Made by a program: the position numbers and the translations under genes
The notes under the pieces: model-generated
What the model saw: the letters and a program-made list of their open reading frames with translations, nothing else
Databases searched by the model: none
Told to the model about the DNA's origin: nothing
Assembly (NCBI GenBank): GCA_964429855.1
Contig: CAYSDM010000018.1
Location: 1-64,000 of the forward strand
From: CALLMM01 sp964429855
GTDB lineage: Bacteria > Armatimonadota > Chthonomonadetes > Chthonomonadales > CAJBBX01
Length of the DNA stretch: 64,000 nucleotides
Direction: 5' to 3'
Shown: piece after piece, positions 8,810-16,889 of the stretch
Numbering within the stretch: the first letter of the stretch is position 1
Layout: every line of letters starts with the position of its first letter

Positions 8810-9457
8810 ATGAAATGGACAATGACGATGTTGATGGCGGCTGCAGCGCTCAGCATATCCCTGACGACCGCTCGCGCTGAAGACTGCGAATCGTGCAAGA
8901 TTGCGACCCGCGTACAGAGTCAGGCAAAATCGGAGGCGATGAATCGTTTTGGCGGACCGATTATCCGCAGCGCACCTGCGCTGGAGGCGACCGCCTCACT
9001 GGTGGAAGCCGGAGGCGGACCGGAGAGCTTTTCTATTGCGAAAGCGTTGACCGCAATGGTCGGCGAGGAACTGGTGAAGGCGGAGGTCGAAAAGCTGATC
9101 CGTCAGTACGGGGAGGAGAAGGTTAAATCCTGGCTGATGGTGTTCGACTATGCGGTGAAAGAGGCGCTGCAAATGGCGAAAGAGGCCGGTGTGCAGTTAC
9201 CGAAAGGAAGTCTTTCCGGCAAGCGACTCGCCTCCACGCTGGTGAAGGCGGGCCTGGATAAATCGGATACCTTCTTTACCTGCACCATGCTGGATCGCAC
9301 TGTCAGTCACCCGATCCATGTCGCCGCCATGAAGAAGATAGACGAGAAGTTCGGCATGGAAACCAATCTGAACTATCATGCCATCACCAATCAGGCGATG
9401 TACGATCTGGCGCAGGCGTTGGGCATGAAGAAGGTGAAGCTCTCTCCTCTACACTGA
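8810..9457 (+). CDS. Secreted protein of unknown function
   Basis: This 215-residue protein begins with a clear Sec signal: MKWTMTMLMAAAALSISL, then TTARA and a probable cut before EDCESCK. The start at 8810 sits 9 nt after GGAG. The mature protein begins with a CxxC pair and is otherwise helical and charged (ELVKAEVEKLIRQYGEEKV, YAVKEALQMAKEAG), with one further Cys in FFTCTMLDR. I recognise no family. It stands alone between a 145-bp upstream gap and a strong bidirectional terminator, so it is probably a single-gene transcript. A small imperfect stem-loop lies in the leader at about 8757-8778. Confidence 0.82.
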   Translation: MKWTMTMLMAAAALSISLTTARAEDCESCKIATRVQSQAKSEAMNRFGGPIIRSAPALEATASLVEAGGGPESFSIAKALTAMVGEELVKAEVEKLIRQYGEEKVKSWLMVFDYAVKEALQMAKEAGVQLPKGSLSGKRLASTLVKAGLDKSDTFFTCTMLDRTVSHPIHVAAMKKIDEKFGMETNLNYHAITNQAMYDLAQALGMKKVKLSPLH

Positions 9458-9471
9458 GTCGCGGGGAAATC

Positions 9472-9511
9472 AACAAAAAAAGATGCGCAGGAAAGCGCAT
9501 CTTTTTTTGTT
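9472..9511. terminator. Strong bidirectional rho-independent terminator
   Basis: A-rich arm plus GATGCGC (9475-9488), loop AGGAAA (9489-9494) and GCGCATC plus T-run (9495-9508) make a 14-bp perfect stem flanked by A and T tracts, extendable to 9472-9511. It closes the secreted-protein gene on the plus strand and would also stop transcripts from the other direction. Confidence 0.9.
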
Positions 9512-9593
9512 TCCCTGTAAGATTGCCTGTTTTCATGCGTCTATGCCCAATGAGCGAATATCTCCGTCCTCTTATTCCATAGGAACAGGCGCA

Positions 9594-11528
9594 ATGGGCA
9601 TCCTGACACTGTCTCTTTTTCTGTCTGGTTTTATTGTGACGCTGATCTCATCAACTGCCGCCAGGTTGAAAAACGGCGCGACGCTCAGGGAACTGCGGCG
9701 CACGCGGTTTTATGAGATTGTTCCGGTTCGCGCGATGATCCTTGTCGTTCAGGGACTGGCGGTTTCAGCGGCGGGAATCAGCCTTCTAATGCTGGCACAG
9801 CGCATCTTCAGGTTGCTGGGACAAAGATCGGGGGATACGGCTGCGGTGGTTGAAACGCTGGGATTTCTGGTTATCGCCAGCGGGCTGTTTGGAATATCCT
9901 GGCTCTGGTGGAACCGGATGGTTCTCCTACCGGCTCTTCAGCCTCCCTCTGTGGATGTCAGTCAGGTCGCGCTGTCGCGACATATACCGGCACAGGATAT
10001 GGCGCAGCTTGGTCTGGAGCGGTTTCCCAATCGGATCGCCCGTAATCGGTTGAGCGATAACCTTCTACGAGCTTGCGTAGCGCTTTTCTGTCTCTTTCTG
10101 ATCGCCGGTCTGATCTATCTTCGGTATCAGGGCATCTGGGGTGAGAGAGTTAATCCTTCGTTAGTGCAGATAGGCGCCGCTTTCCGCCAGTACCCGATAT
10201 CTGAGATAGCCTTCTTCTTACTCGTAATTTCCACCGTTTCGCTGGGGGCGCTGCTCTATGATAATCGCGACTATACCTTCTTCCCGTTTCGCCGCGCGCT
10301 CACTATTCAGCTGGTTTTGAGCGTGATTGTTGGTGGATCTCTGATGGTCGTCCGGACGGCAGGGGAGCATATCTGGTGGGGAGCGCTTCTACTCTGCGCC
10401 GCTAACGGCTGGCGCGCTTTCGCCGATCTGTGGGCAGATAGACGATACGGTAAGATGAAGCGAGTCTACGATCCTATTGCTGACCAGCTACAGCGAGAAG
10501 TCTACTACCTGAACGCGATTCGTATGCATCCCGACTATCAGTTTGAAACCCTGAATCCCATGGAAATAGGCGCGCGAATCTCGCAGGGCTGCAATAATGT
10601 GGAGGAGAAAGGGTTCTTCGTCACGCGTTTCTTCGCGCGCTTCATCCGTCTGGTGGAGGTGCGGACTGAGGATATGGCGGTAGCCATGATGCGATATCTT
10701 ACCGTGCGCCGTTATCTGACCCTGAGCGGAGGGTGGCCCACCGTCAGCCCACTACGCAGTCCGAGCGTCCCGATATGGAATCTGCAACTTTTTCCTTTAA
10801 ATCCCCCGCAAGGGTTTTTGAACTGGCTCGATCCGCTTCTGCTTGGCAGTGAGTGGGATGTGGTGAAGATATGTGGTGGGTGCAGTGGAAGCGGTAGAGT
10901 GCAGCGCACGGTAACCGAATACAGGACCGAATACTACACCGACTCCGACGGCAGACCTGCATCCCGTCAGGTGGCGGTCTATCGGACGGAATGGGTCACA
11001 TGCCCTACCTGTAATGGCTCTGGCAGGCTTCTCTATCAGCAGGTTTTGAACACACAGTGGCAGCGGATTATGCCGACAGTAACCTCTCCGCGCATGATGA
11101 TGCCGGAACTGGTAGAGGATTCAGAAGAGCGCGTCTATTTTCGCCTGCCACTGACAGAGGCGTTTGATAATCTGCCGTTCTGTCCGCAGATCGAAGGGAG
11201 AGAGAGCGATCTGCAAGAGCAGATGCTGGAGTCCGCCTGCCGTCTTTCAGGCGCGCATATACAGAACACGGTCGAGGTGGAGCGGCTGCACGATGGTCGC
11301 CTCTATCGCGCCGATTTCCAGATTGCCGGGTTTAGAACCATCTGTATTCGTTTTACCTCTCTCGGCGGGAGGATAGGCTGGTTTTTCGGCAGACGTCCGG
11401 AGTTCTACTTCCCGCGTCTTCCGCTCTCCTACAGCGCGCTGGGAACACTACTCTTCTTGCCTCCACTGGTTCTTGCGCTGGCGGGATTTATCCTGCGTGC
11501 CGCGGGTCTGTTGTTAGGAAATAGGTAG
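9594..11528 (+). CDS. Polytopic membrane protein with a DnaJ-type CxxCxGxG zinc module
   Basis: This is a protein of about 644 residues. Its first 300 residues hold about seven hydrophobic helices (for example LSLFLSGFIVTLIS, MILVVQGLAVSAAGISLLML, FFLLVISTVSLGALLY), and a last helix sits at the C-terminus. Between them lies a soluble region with two DnaJ-like zinc motifs, CGGCSGSG (Cys427/430) and CPTCNGSG (Cys470/473), separated by about 35 polar residues. Two such motifs could bind one zinc ion. In DnaJ the module binds unfolded protein, but no J-domain is present. The frame is open from 9483, but earlier starts fall in the terminator or lack a ribosome site; ATG 9594 follows AGGA. Function is unknown; membrane-protein quality control is a guess. 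Confidence 0.82.
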   Translation: MGILTLSLFLSGFIVTLISSTAARLKNGATLRELRRTRFYEIVPVRAMILVVQGLAVSAAGISLLMLAQRIFRLLGQRSGDTAAVVETLGFLVIASGLFGISWLWWNRMVLLPALQPPSVDVSQVALSRHIPAQDMAQLGLERFPNRIARNRLSDNLLRACVALFCLFLIAGLIYLRYQGIWGERVNPSLVQIGAAFRQYPISEIAFFLLVISTVSLGALLYDNRDYTFFPFRRALTIQLVLSVIVGGSLMVVRTAGEHIWWGALLLCAANGWRAFADLWADRRYGKMKRVYDPIADQLQREVYYLNAIRMHPDYQFETLNPMEIGARISQGCNNVEEKGFFVTRFFARFIRLVEVRTEDMAVAMMRYLTVRRYLTLSGGWPTVSPLRSPSVPIWNLQLFPLNPPQGFLNWLDPLLLGSEWDVVKICGGCSGSGRVQRTVTEYRTEYYTDSDGRPASRQVAVYRTEWVTCPTCNGSGRLLYQQVLNTQWQRIMPTVTSPRMMMPELVEDSEERVYFRLPLTEAFDNLPFCPQIEGRESDLQEQMLESACRLSGAHIQNTVEVERLHDGRLYRADFQIAGFRTICIRFTSLGGRIGWFFGRRPEFYFPRLPLSYSALGTLLFLPPLVLALAGFILRAAGLLLGNR

Positions 11529-11566
11529 CGTTACCGGGCAGGAGTTGACCTGAAAAATAGCGAATA

Positions 11567-11607
11567 GGGGAGGGGGCAGCCAATCGGCAAACCCCTCCCC
11601 GAATTTT
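11567..11607 (+). terminator. Rho-independent terminator after the zinc-module membrane protein
   Basis: GGGGAGGGG (11567-11575) pairs with CCCCTCCCC (11592-11600) across a 16-nt loop and is followed by GAATTTTT. It lies 38 bp after the stop at 11528 and just before the next gene. Confidence 0.8.
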
Positions 11608-11624
11608 TCAAGAAAGACGCTCCC

Positions 11625-13628
11625 ATGTCCGTTCCAGTACCGACATCGCCTGAACCGACGCCTGACCGGAATCCTCATACACATCTGCATGGCATTACCC
11701 TTCGCGCTTTTCTCTTCGGTATCCTTCTCATTCCGGTGATGTGCATCTGGAATACCTATACCGAAGTGGTGGCGCAGGCGACCGATCTTGCCGCCATGTC
11801 GCTGCCGATCGCCGTCGTCTTTACGCTGGTCGTGCTCATCGTCATCAATCTGGTTTTAAAGCGATACCTCCCGCGCTGGGCTTTCACCCAGGCGGAACTG
11901 CTCTATATCTTCATCATGCAGTTTGTCTCCATCGGCATCTCAGGCATCGGCATGATGCAGTTTTTGAGCACCATGACCGCCAATATCTACTACTATGCTA
12001 CGCCGGAGAATAAGTGGAAGGAGTCTATCTACCCGTATCTGGCGCGCTGGCTGTTCCCCGACGAGAGCGTCACGCGGGGCTTTTTTATCGGTGAAAGCAG
12101 TTTTTACCGTTGGGATGTTCTGGTCGGCTGGATTGCGCCGATTCTATCGTGGTCGGTGTTCATCTTTGTGCTTCTTGGCGTGATGCTCTGCGTCAATGTC
12201 ATCGTTCGCCGTCAGTGGATGGATCGCGAACGATTGACCTTCCCGATAGCGGCGCTCCCGGTGGAACTGACTCGCGACGGAGGCTCTACCGGGCTGCTGC
12301 GTAATCGCCTTTTCTGGTATGGAGTGGGTATCCCGGTGGTGGTACAGTCGCTTGCCAGCCTGAACTATCTCTATCCCTCCATTCCCTTCATTCCGATCAA
12401 ACCGAGTGATCCGCGTCTTCAGCTTGGTCCCTACTTTACCCAGCCGCCCTGGAACGGAATTGGCAGCCTCGATCTGGCGTTCTATCCACTGGTCATCGGA
12501 CTCACCTATCTTCTGTCCTCGGAGGTCGCCTTTTCGCTCTGGTTCTTCTATCTGATGACTAAAGTGCAGGATGTCGCCTGCGTTGCGCTCGGTTTCAAGT
12601 CTCCCGACGCCGGGATGGCGCTGCAGAGGATGCCCTACATCGGAGAACAGGCGGCGGGCGCGTTTATCGGTCTGGCGATCTTTGCTCTGTACGGGGCACG
12701 AAGGCATCTGGGAGATGTGCTGCGGAAAGCCTTCACGCGCGCTCCGGATATCCGGGATGATAACGAGCCGCTCTCCTATCGCGCGGCGGTGCTGGGCGCG
12801 GCGGGAGGAATGCTGGCGCTAACCCTCTTTGGAATGGCGCTGGGAATGGTCTGGTGGGTTCCTGTGCTGCTTTTCACGCTCTACTACCTGTTCATTATCA
12901 CCTTCACGCGCATTCGCGCCGAAGCCGGTCTTCCCTGGGCGTTCGGTCCCTATATGAATCCGCATGATGTGATGAATGCCGGAGTCGGAACGCGCACCTT
13001 TAATACTCCCACGCTCACGGGAATGGCGACTCTGCTCTGGTTCGATCTGGACTATCGCTGCAATGCCATGCCCAATCAACTGGATTCGATGAAGATGAGC
13101 GAGGGCGGACGGTTGAATAACCGTCATCTGGCTTTTGCTATTTTGACGGCGACGATTGTAGGCGCGCTGGCATCATGGTGGGCGCTTCTGACCTGCTACT
13201 ACCAGTATGGCGCGGCAACCGCCAATGTGAACGGCTGGCGCACCGATATGGGAAAGGTTCCCTGGCAGAGCCTGATGGACTGGATCAACAACCCGCAGAA
13301 ACCGGACTGGGTCCGTCTTCAGGGGGTAGGCGTGGGAACCGTCGTGACCGCGTTTCTGATGGCGATGCGGGCGCGATTTACCTGGTGGCCCTTCCATCCG
13401 GTCGGTTATGCCATTGCCGGGACTTTCACCATGCCCTGGCTCTGGTTCGCAACCTTCCTGGGCTGGCTGATAAAGGTGGTGGTGATCCGTTACGGAGGCA
13501 TGACCAGTTATCGGCGGTTTATGCCCTTCTTTATCGGGCTGATCCTGGGCGACTACATCATCGGAAGCCTGTGGGCGATCTACGGATCAGCGCTGGGCAT
13601 ACCAACCTATCGCGCCTTTCCGATTTAA
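11625..13628 (+). CDS. DUF6785/DUF6784-type polytopic membrane protein, OPT-like
   Basis: This 667-residue protein has about 14 predicted membrane segments after a Pro/Thr-rich, His-containing N-terminal tail (residues 1-25). It resembles the DUF6785 (N-terminal) plus DUF6784 (C-terminal) family, a set related to oligopeptide-transporter-like proteins and common in Armatimonadota, Planctomycetes and related bacteria. Tell-tale segments are WAFTQAELLYIFIMQFVS near residue 85 and FTRIRAEAGLPWAFGPYMNP near 430, the latter on a cytoplasmic loop. The substrate is unknown. It starts at ATG 11625 with only a weak ribosome site (AAGAAAG) just after a terminator. The next gene, a sugar-binding lipoprotein, begins 15 bp after its stop, so the two should be co-transcribed. 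Confidence 0.88.
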   Translation: MSVPVPTSPEPTPDRNPHTHLHGITLRAFLFGILLIPVMCIWNTYTEVVAQATDLAAMSLPIAVVFTLVVLIVINLVLKRYLPRWAFTQAELLYIFIMQFVSIGISGIGMMQFLSTMTANIYYYATPENKWKESIYPYLARWLFPDESVTRGFFIGESSFYRWDVLVGWIAPILSWSVFIFVLLGVMLCVNVIVRRQWMDRERLTFPIAALPVELTRDGGSTGLLRNRLFWYGVGIPVVVQSLASLNYLYPSIPFIPIKPSDPRLQLGPYFTQPPWNGIGSLDLAFYPLVIGLTYLLSSEVAFSLWFFYLMTKVQDVACVALGFKSPDAGMALQRMPYIGEQAAGAFIGLAIFALYGARRHLGDVLRKAFTRAPDIRDDNEPLSYRAAVLGAAGGMLALTLFGMALGMVWWVPVLLFTLYYLFIITFTRIRAEAGLPWAFGPYMNPHDVMNAGVGTRTFNTPTLTGMATLLWFDLDYRCNAMPNQLDSMKMSEGGRLNNRHLAFAILTATIVGALASWWALLTCYYQYGAATANVNGWRTDMGKVPWQSLMDWINNPQKPDWVRLQGVGVGTVVTAFLMAMRARFTWWPFHPVGYAIAGTFTMPWLWFATFLGWLIKVVVIRYGGMTSYRRFMPFFIGLILGDYIIGSLWAIYGSALGIPTYRAFPI

Positions 13629-13643
13629 TGCTTTCTGGAACGG

Positions 13644-14960
13644 ATGTCAGGTGTGGGGATAGCAGGCACATATAAAACGTTCTCGCTGCTCGTGCTCGCC
13701 CTGTTGACGATTCCACTGCCGGGCTGCCGGAGCGGTTCGGATCGTCCGAAGGTGATTCGGCTGCAGTTCTGGAGTATGTGGAGCGGTGCGGAAGAGGAGA
13801 ACTTCCAGCGCGTTCTGGATCGTTATCATGAGCTGCATCCCGACATCATCATCGAGAACCTGGGGGGCATTCGGGACGACACCAAGACGGTTCGCGCCAT
13901 CATCGCCGGGGATCCTCCGGACCTCTTCACGCTCGCTGATCCGCTCTATCTGGGACCGCTCTCCGCGCAGGATGCGCTTCTGCCGATGGATGATCTCTTT
14001 CGTCAATCGGGACTGCGCGAGGAGGATTTCGTTCCCGCCTCGCTCAACCTCTGCCGCTCCGGGGGGCGTCTGTACGCCATGCCCTTTCTGATTGACTGTT
14101 ATGCGTTGATGTGGAACAAGCAGGCTTTTCGGGAGGCGGGACTGAACCCGGAACGACCTCCCGCGACGCTGGAGGAGATGCGGGACTACGCTCTGAAACT
14201 GACGATCCGAAAAGAGGGAAAGCTGACTCGCCTGGGACTGCAGCCGCTGGGAGATGTCTATATTCTCAATCAACTCTATGGCGGGAAGTTCTTCGATGAA
14301 AGCACGGGCAGGATAACCCCGGACGATCCTCCGAATATTGCGGCGATGCAGTGGTATCAGAATCTGGTGAAGGATATGGGCGGGTATCAGGAGGTAAACG
14401 GTTTCGCGGCGGGATTCGGTCAGGCGCAGGGGGTAAACAATCCGTTTTTTGTCGGCAAAGTCGCCATGATGATAAACGGGGAGTGGAATCCCTACTGGTG
14501 TCATCGCTATGCGCCGCAGCTTGAGTATGGCGTCGCGCCTCTGCCGCCTCTGAAGGGCAGACCCGACACGGCGCGAACCACCTGGCTGGGCGGCAATATG
14601 ATCTGCATTCCCCGGGGAAGCCGACATCCGAAGGAGGCGTGGGATCTTCTGGTCTGGATGCAGACGGAGGAGGCGCAGATACTCTTTGCCTCCTCCATGA
14701 ACAATGTCCCGAATCTTCGACGCGCCCTGAAATCGCCCGTGCTGCGAACCGGAGAGGACTATAAGGAGAAGTTCGCCGTCTTTCTGGACCTGGCGGATAG
14801 TCCCAACGGCGGCTATTTTCCGGCGATCCCCGTTGCCAGCCTCTACAATAATGAACTCAATACGGCGCGGGATCTGACGCTGATGGGAGAGAAAACAGCA
14901 CAGAGTGCGCTGGCGGATGTGCGCGTGCGCGTGCAGCGAGAACTCGACCGGTATCGCTGA
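13644..14960 (+). CDS. ABC-transporter family 1 solute-binding lipoprotein (sugar type)
   Basis: This 438-residue protein has a lipoprotein signal ending in the lipobox LPGC (Cys28), so it should be anchored outside the inner membrane. The mature part is a family 1 (MalE/UgpB-like) binding protein: VIRLQFWSMWSGAEEENFQ, then RAIIAGDPPDLFTLADP, and the hinge-region pattern GKVAMMINGEWNPYW, with LGGNMICIPRGSRHPKEAW near residue 310. Such proteins capture mono- or oligosaccharides for a MalF/MalG-type permease pair. It lies between the DUF6785 protein and a single permease gene (22 bp gap). The ribosome site is poor at ATG 13644; GTG 13653 is an alternative start that keeps the signal. Confidence 0.92.
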   Translation: MSGVGIAGTYKTFSLLVLALLTIPLPGCRSGSDRPKVIRLQFWSMWSGAEEENFQRVLDRYHELHPDIIIENLGGIRDDTKTVRAIIAGDPPDLFTLADPLYLGPLSAQDALLPMDDLFRQSGLREEDFVPASLNLCRSGGRLYAMPFLIDCYALMWNKQAFREAGLNPERPPATLEEMRDYALKLTIRKEGKLTRLGLQPLGDVYILNQLYGGKFFDESTGRITPDDPPNIAAMQWYQNLVKDMGGYQEVNGFAAGFGQAQGVNNPFFVGKVAMMINGEWNPYWCHRYAPQLEYGVAPLPPLKGRPDTARTTWLGGNMICIPRGSRHPKEAWDLLVWMQTEEAQILFASSMNNVPNLRRALKSPVLRTGEDYKEKFAVFLDLADSPNGGYFPAIPVASLYNNELNTARDLTLMGEKTAQSALADVRVRVQRELDRYR

Positions 14961-14982
14961 TATCGCGTCGAAAAGGCGAAAA

Positions 14983-15912
14983 ATGAAGGAGACGCAGACA
15001 AAACCGACCGCTGGCAACCGAAAACGCGCCCGCCGTGACCTGCTGATGGGGCTGGCGTTCATATCGCCCTGGCTGGTCGGTTTCCTGGTCTTTACGTTCT
15101 ATCCCATTCTGGCGTCGCTCTACTTCTCTTTCTGCGAATATCGCATTCTGACGCCTCCTCGCTGGGTGGGACTGCGAAACTATATCGAACTCTTTACCGA
15201 CTACGACTACTTCCTTCCGTCGCTCTATAACACCGCCTTTATGTTTCTGGAACTGCCGATTGCGATGGCGCTCTCGATCGGGATTGCGCTGCTGCTCAGT
15301 CAGAAACTGCGCGGAATGGCATGGTTTCGCACCCTCTACTACCTGCCGGCGGTAGTGCCGACGGTCGCCTCTTCGATCCTGTGGCTCTGGCTGTTGAATC
15401 CGGAGTATGGACTGATTAATAAGATGATCGCGGCGGCCGGGCTGCCGACAACGGAGTGGCTTCAGAGTCCGGTCTGGTCGAAACCGGCTTTTATTGTCCT
15501 GGACCTGTGGATGATCGGCGGGGGAATCGTGATCTATCTGGCGGCGATTGCGGGCGTTCCGACGCACCTGTATGAGGCGGCGGAGATGGACGGCGCAGGC
15601 GCGTGGCGGAGAACCTGGCATATCACGCTGCCCGCGATCTCTCCGGTGATCTTCTTTAACCTTATTCTTGGGGTCATCGGGACGTTTCAGTACTTCACGC
15701 AGGCGTTTATGATGACCGGCAGCCCTCCCGGCGGTCCCGCCAACTCCACGCTCTTCTACGCGCTCTATCTATTTCAAAACGCCTTCACTTACTTCCGTAT
15801 GGGTTACGCCTGCGCGATGGCATGGGTGTTGTTTGTGCTGACCCTGATCGCCTCTCTAATCGTCTTTCGCTCCTCTGCTCGCTGGGTCTACTATGAAGGG
15901 GAGGGGCGGTAA
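14983..15912 (+). CDS. ABC sugar transporter permease (MalF/UgpA type)
   Basis: This 309-residue inner-membrane protein has six helices after a charged N-terminus. The cytoplasmic EAA loop, EAAEMDGAGAWRRTWHITLP, contacts the ATPase. It matches the first (MalF/UgpA-like) permease of carbohydrate-uptake ABC systems. ATG 14983 was chosen because the upstream open frame (from 14905) overlaps the binding-protein gene and encodes a non-membrane Cys-rich stretch. The partner MalG-like permease and the MsmX/UgpC ATPase, normally next in such operons, are absent: the next gene is convergent on the minus strand 14 bp away. The transporter must borrow them from elsewhere or be incomplete. Confidence 0.93.
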   Translation: MKETQTKPTAGNRKRARRDLLMGLAFISPWLVGFLVFTFYPILASLYFSFCEYRILTPPRWVGLRNYIELFTDYDYFLPSLYNTAFMFLELPIAMALSIGIALLLSQKLRGMAWFRTLYYLPAVVPTVASSILWLWLLNPEYGLINKMIAAAGLPTTEWLQSPVWSKPAFIVLDLWMIGGGIVIYLAAIAGVPTHLYEAAEMDGAGAWRRTWHITLPAISPVIFFNLILGVIGTFQYFTQAFMMTGSPPGGPANSTLFYALYLFQNAFTYFRMGYACAMAWVLFVLTLIASLIVFRSSARWVYYEGEGR

Positions 15913-15926
15913 CCGTCTCTTTCTGG

Positions 15927-16889
15927 CTAGACAACCTCCTCGCCGATGGCGGTCAGCAGTCGAATGCACCGCTCTGTTCCCTTCAGGCTCATCCGCACAC
16001 GGGGCAGATGCACGCCGTCGCTGGGCAGCGCGATGGAGAGCGTAGGGGCGAGGGGTGTGAAGAGCGTTGTCTGGCTTCCGCTGCGCGCCGCCGTCAGGTG
16101 CAGTTCGATTCCCTTCGCCTGCAGTTTATCCGCCATCCGTATTCCAAACGACGGATCAATGAAGTTGCGACCCTCAAAGATACGAATGGCGGGCATATCC
16201 AGCCGTGAGTCGTAGAGATTATTCAGCCAGGGCACATCGGCATTGGCGATAAGCTGCAGGTCGGGAGCACGCTGCTGCAGGAAGGTGACCGCTTTACGGG
16301 CAACATCCATCGCGCACTCTTCCGCCATAACGAACAGCGCGCCGACACGGGGCGAGTCCAGAGCGCGAACCGCTTCCGCCACCGCATAGAGCGTGACCCT
16401 TGGATCGAGCGCTTTGCCCTCGATTATATCTCCAGAAAAGGTTGTCTCCTCGCGAAAGGTGAAGACGGTGCGATAGGGGCGAACTCTCTCACCGAACAGT
16501 ATCAGCCGATCCTCCTCACCCTCCATCACGATCTCGGACTGAATCGGGAACGCCTCCTCGCTCGTCTGCGCCAGATAGTCGAAAGCCTGCAGCGTCGCCT
16601 GTCGGAATATCTGGGGGCGATTGCCCCACACCCGTGAATCGAAACCGCCGCCTTCCGTATCCAGGCGCTTTCCGTAGATGCATCCTCCGATTTCGTCCAG
16701 ATGGGCGATGAAGACCGCCTGAAGCTCCTCCGGCGCATATCCGGCTTTCTGAAACAGGCAGAAGGCGTCCTCCGCCAGCGTGCGCGAGTAGTCTTCTCCA
16801 AACCATTGCGTCAGCAGATACACCATCGGTCCGCAGGCGGTTCCTACGGATGGCGTCTCGGTTAATACTTTCAGAAAATCGAGATTCAT
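15927..16889 (-). CDS. M42-type metallo-aminopeptidase-like protein
   Basis: This 320-residue protein is divergent in overall sequence but keeps every ligand and catalytic position expected of the M42 glutamyl aminopeptidase/cellulase-M family. These are His63 and Asp65 in AHLDEIGG, bridging Asp162 in GKALDPR, Glu190-Glu191 in MAEECA, Asp219 in NADVPW and His294 in SDGVHLPR. It should therefore be a two-metal exopeptidase, acting in the cytoplasm on an unidentified peptide. The ATG at 16889 overlaps the end of the upstream ABC exporter by 4 bp, so the pair is translationally coupled. A peptidase coupled to an exporter could mean a peptide substrate for the exporter, but this is only inference. 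Confidence 0.82.
   Translation of the reverse strand: MNLDFLKVLTETPSVGTACGPMVYLLTQWFGEDYSRTLAEDAFCLFQKAGYAPEELQAVFIAHLDEIGGCIYGKRLDTEGGGFDSRVWGNRPQIFRQATLQAFDYLAQTSEEAFPIQSEIVMEGEEDRLILFGERVRPYRTVFTFREETTFSGDIIEGKALDPRVTLYAVAEAVRALDSPRVGALFVMAEECAMDVARKAVTFLQQRAPDLQLIANADVPWLNNLYDSRLDMPAIRIFEGRNFIDPSFGIRMADKLQAKGIELHLTAARSGSQTTLFTPLAPTLSIALPSDGVHLPRVRMSLKGTERCIRLLTAIGEEVV

Noticed and set aside
13647..15062. Minus-strand frame of 471 codons across the sugar-binding lipoprotein and permease
   Set aside because: Antisense to two genes with clear families; its product is basic, His/Arg-rich and without motifs.
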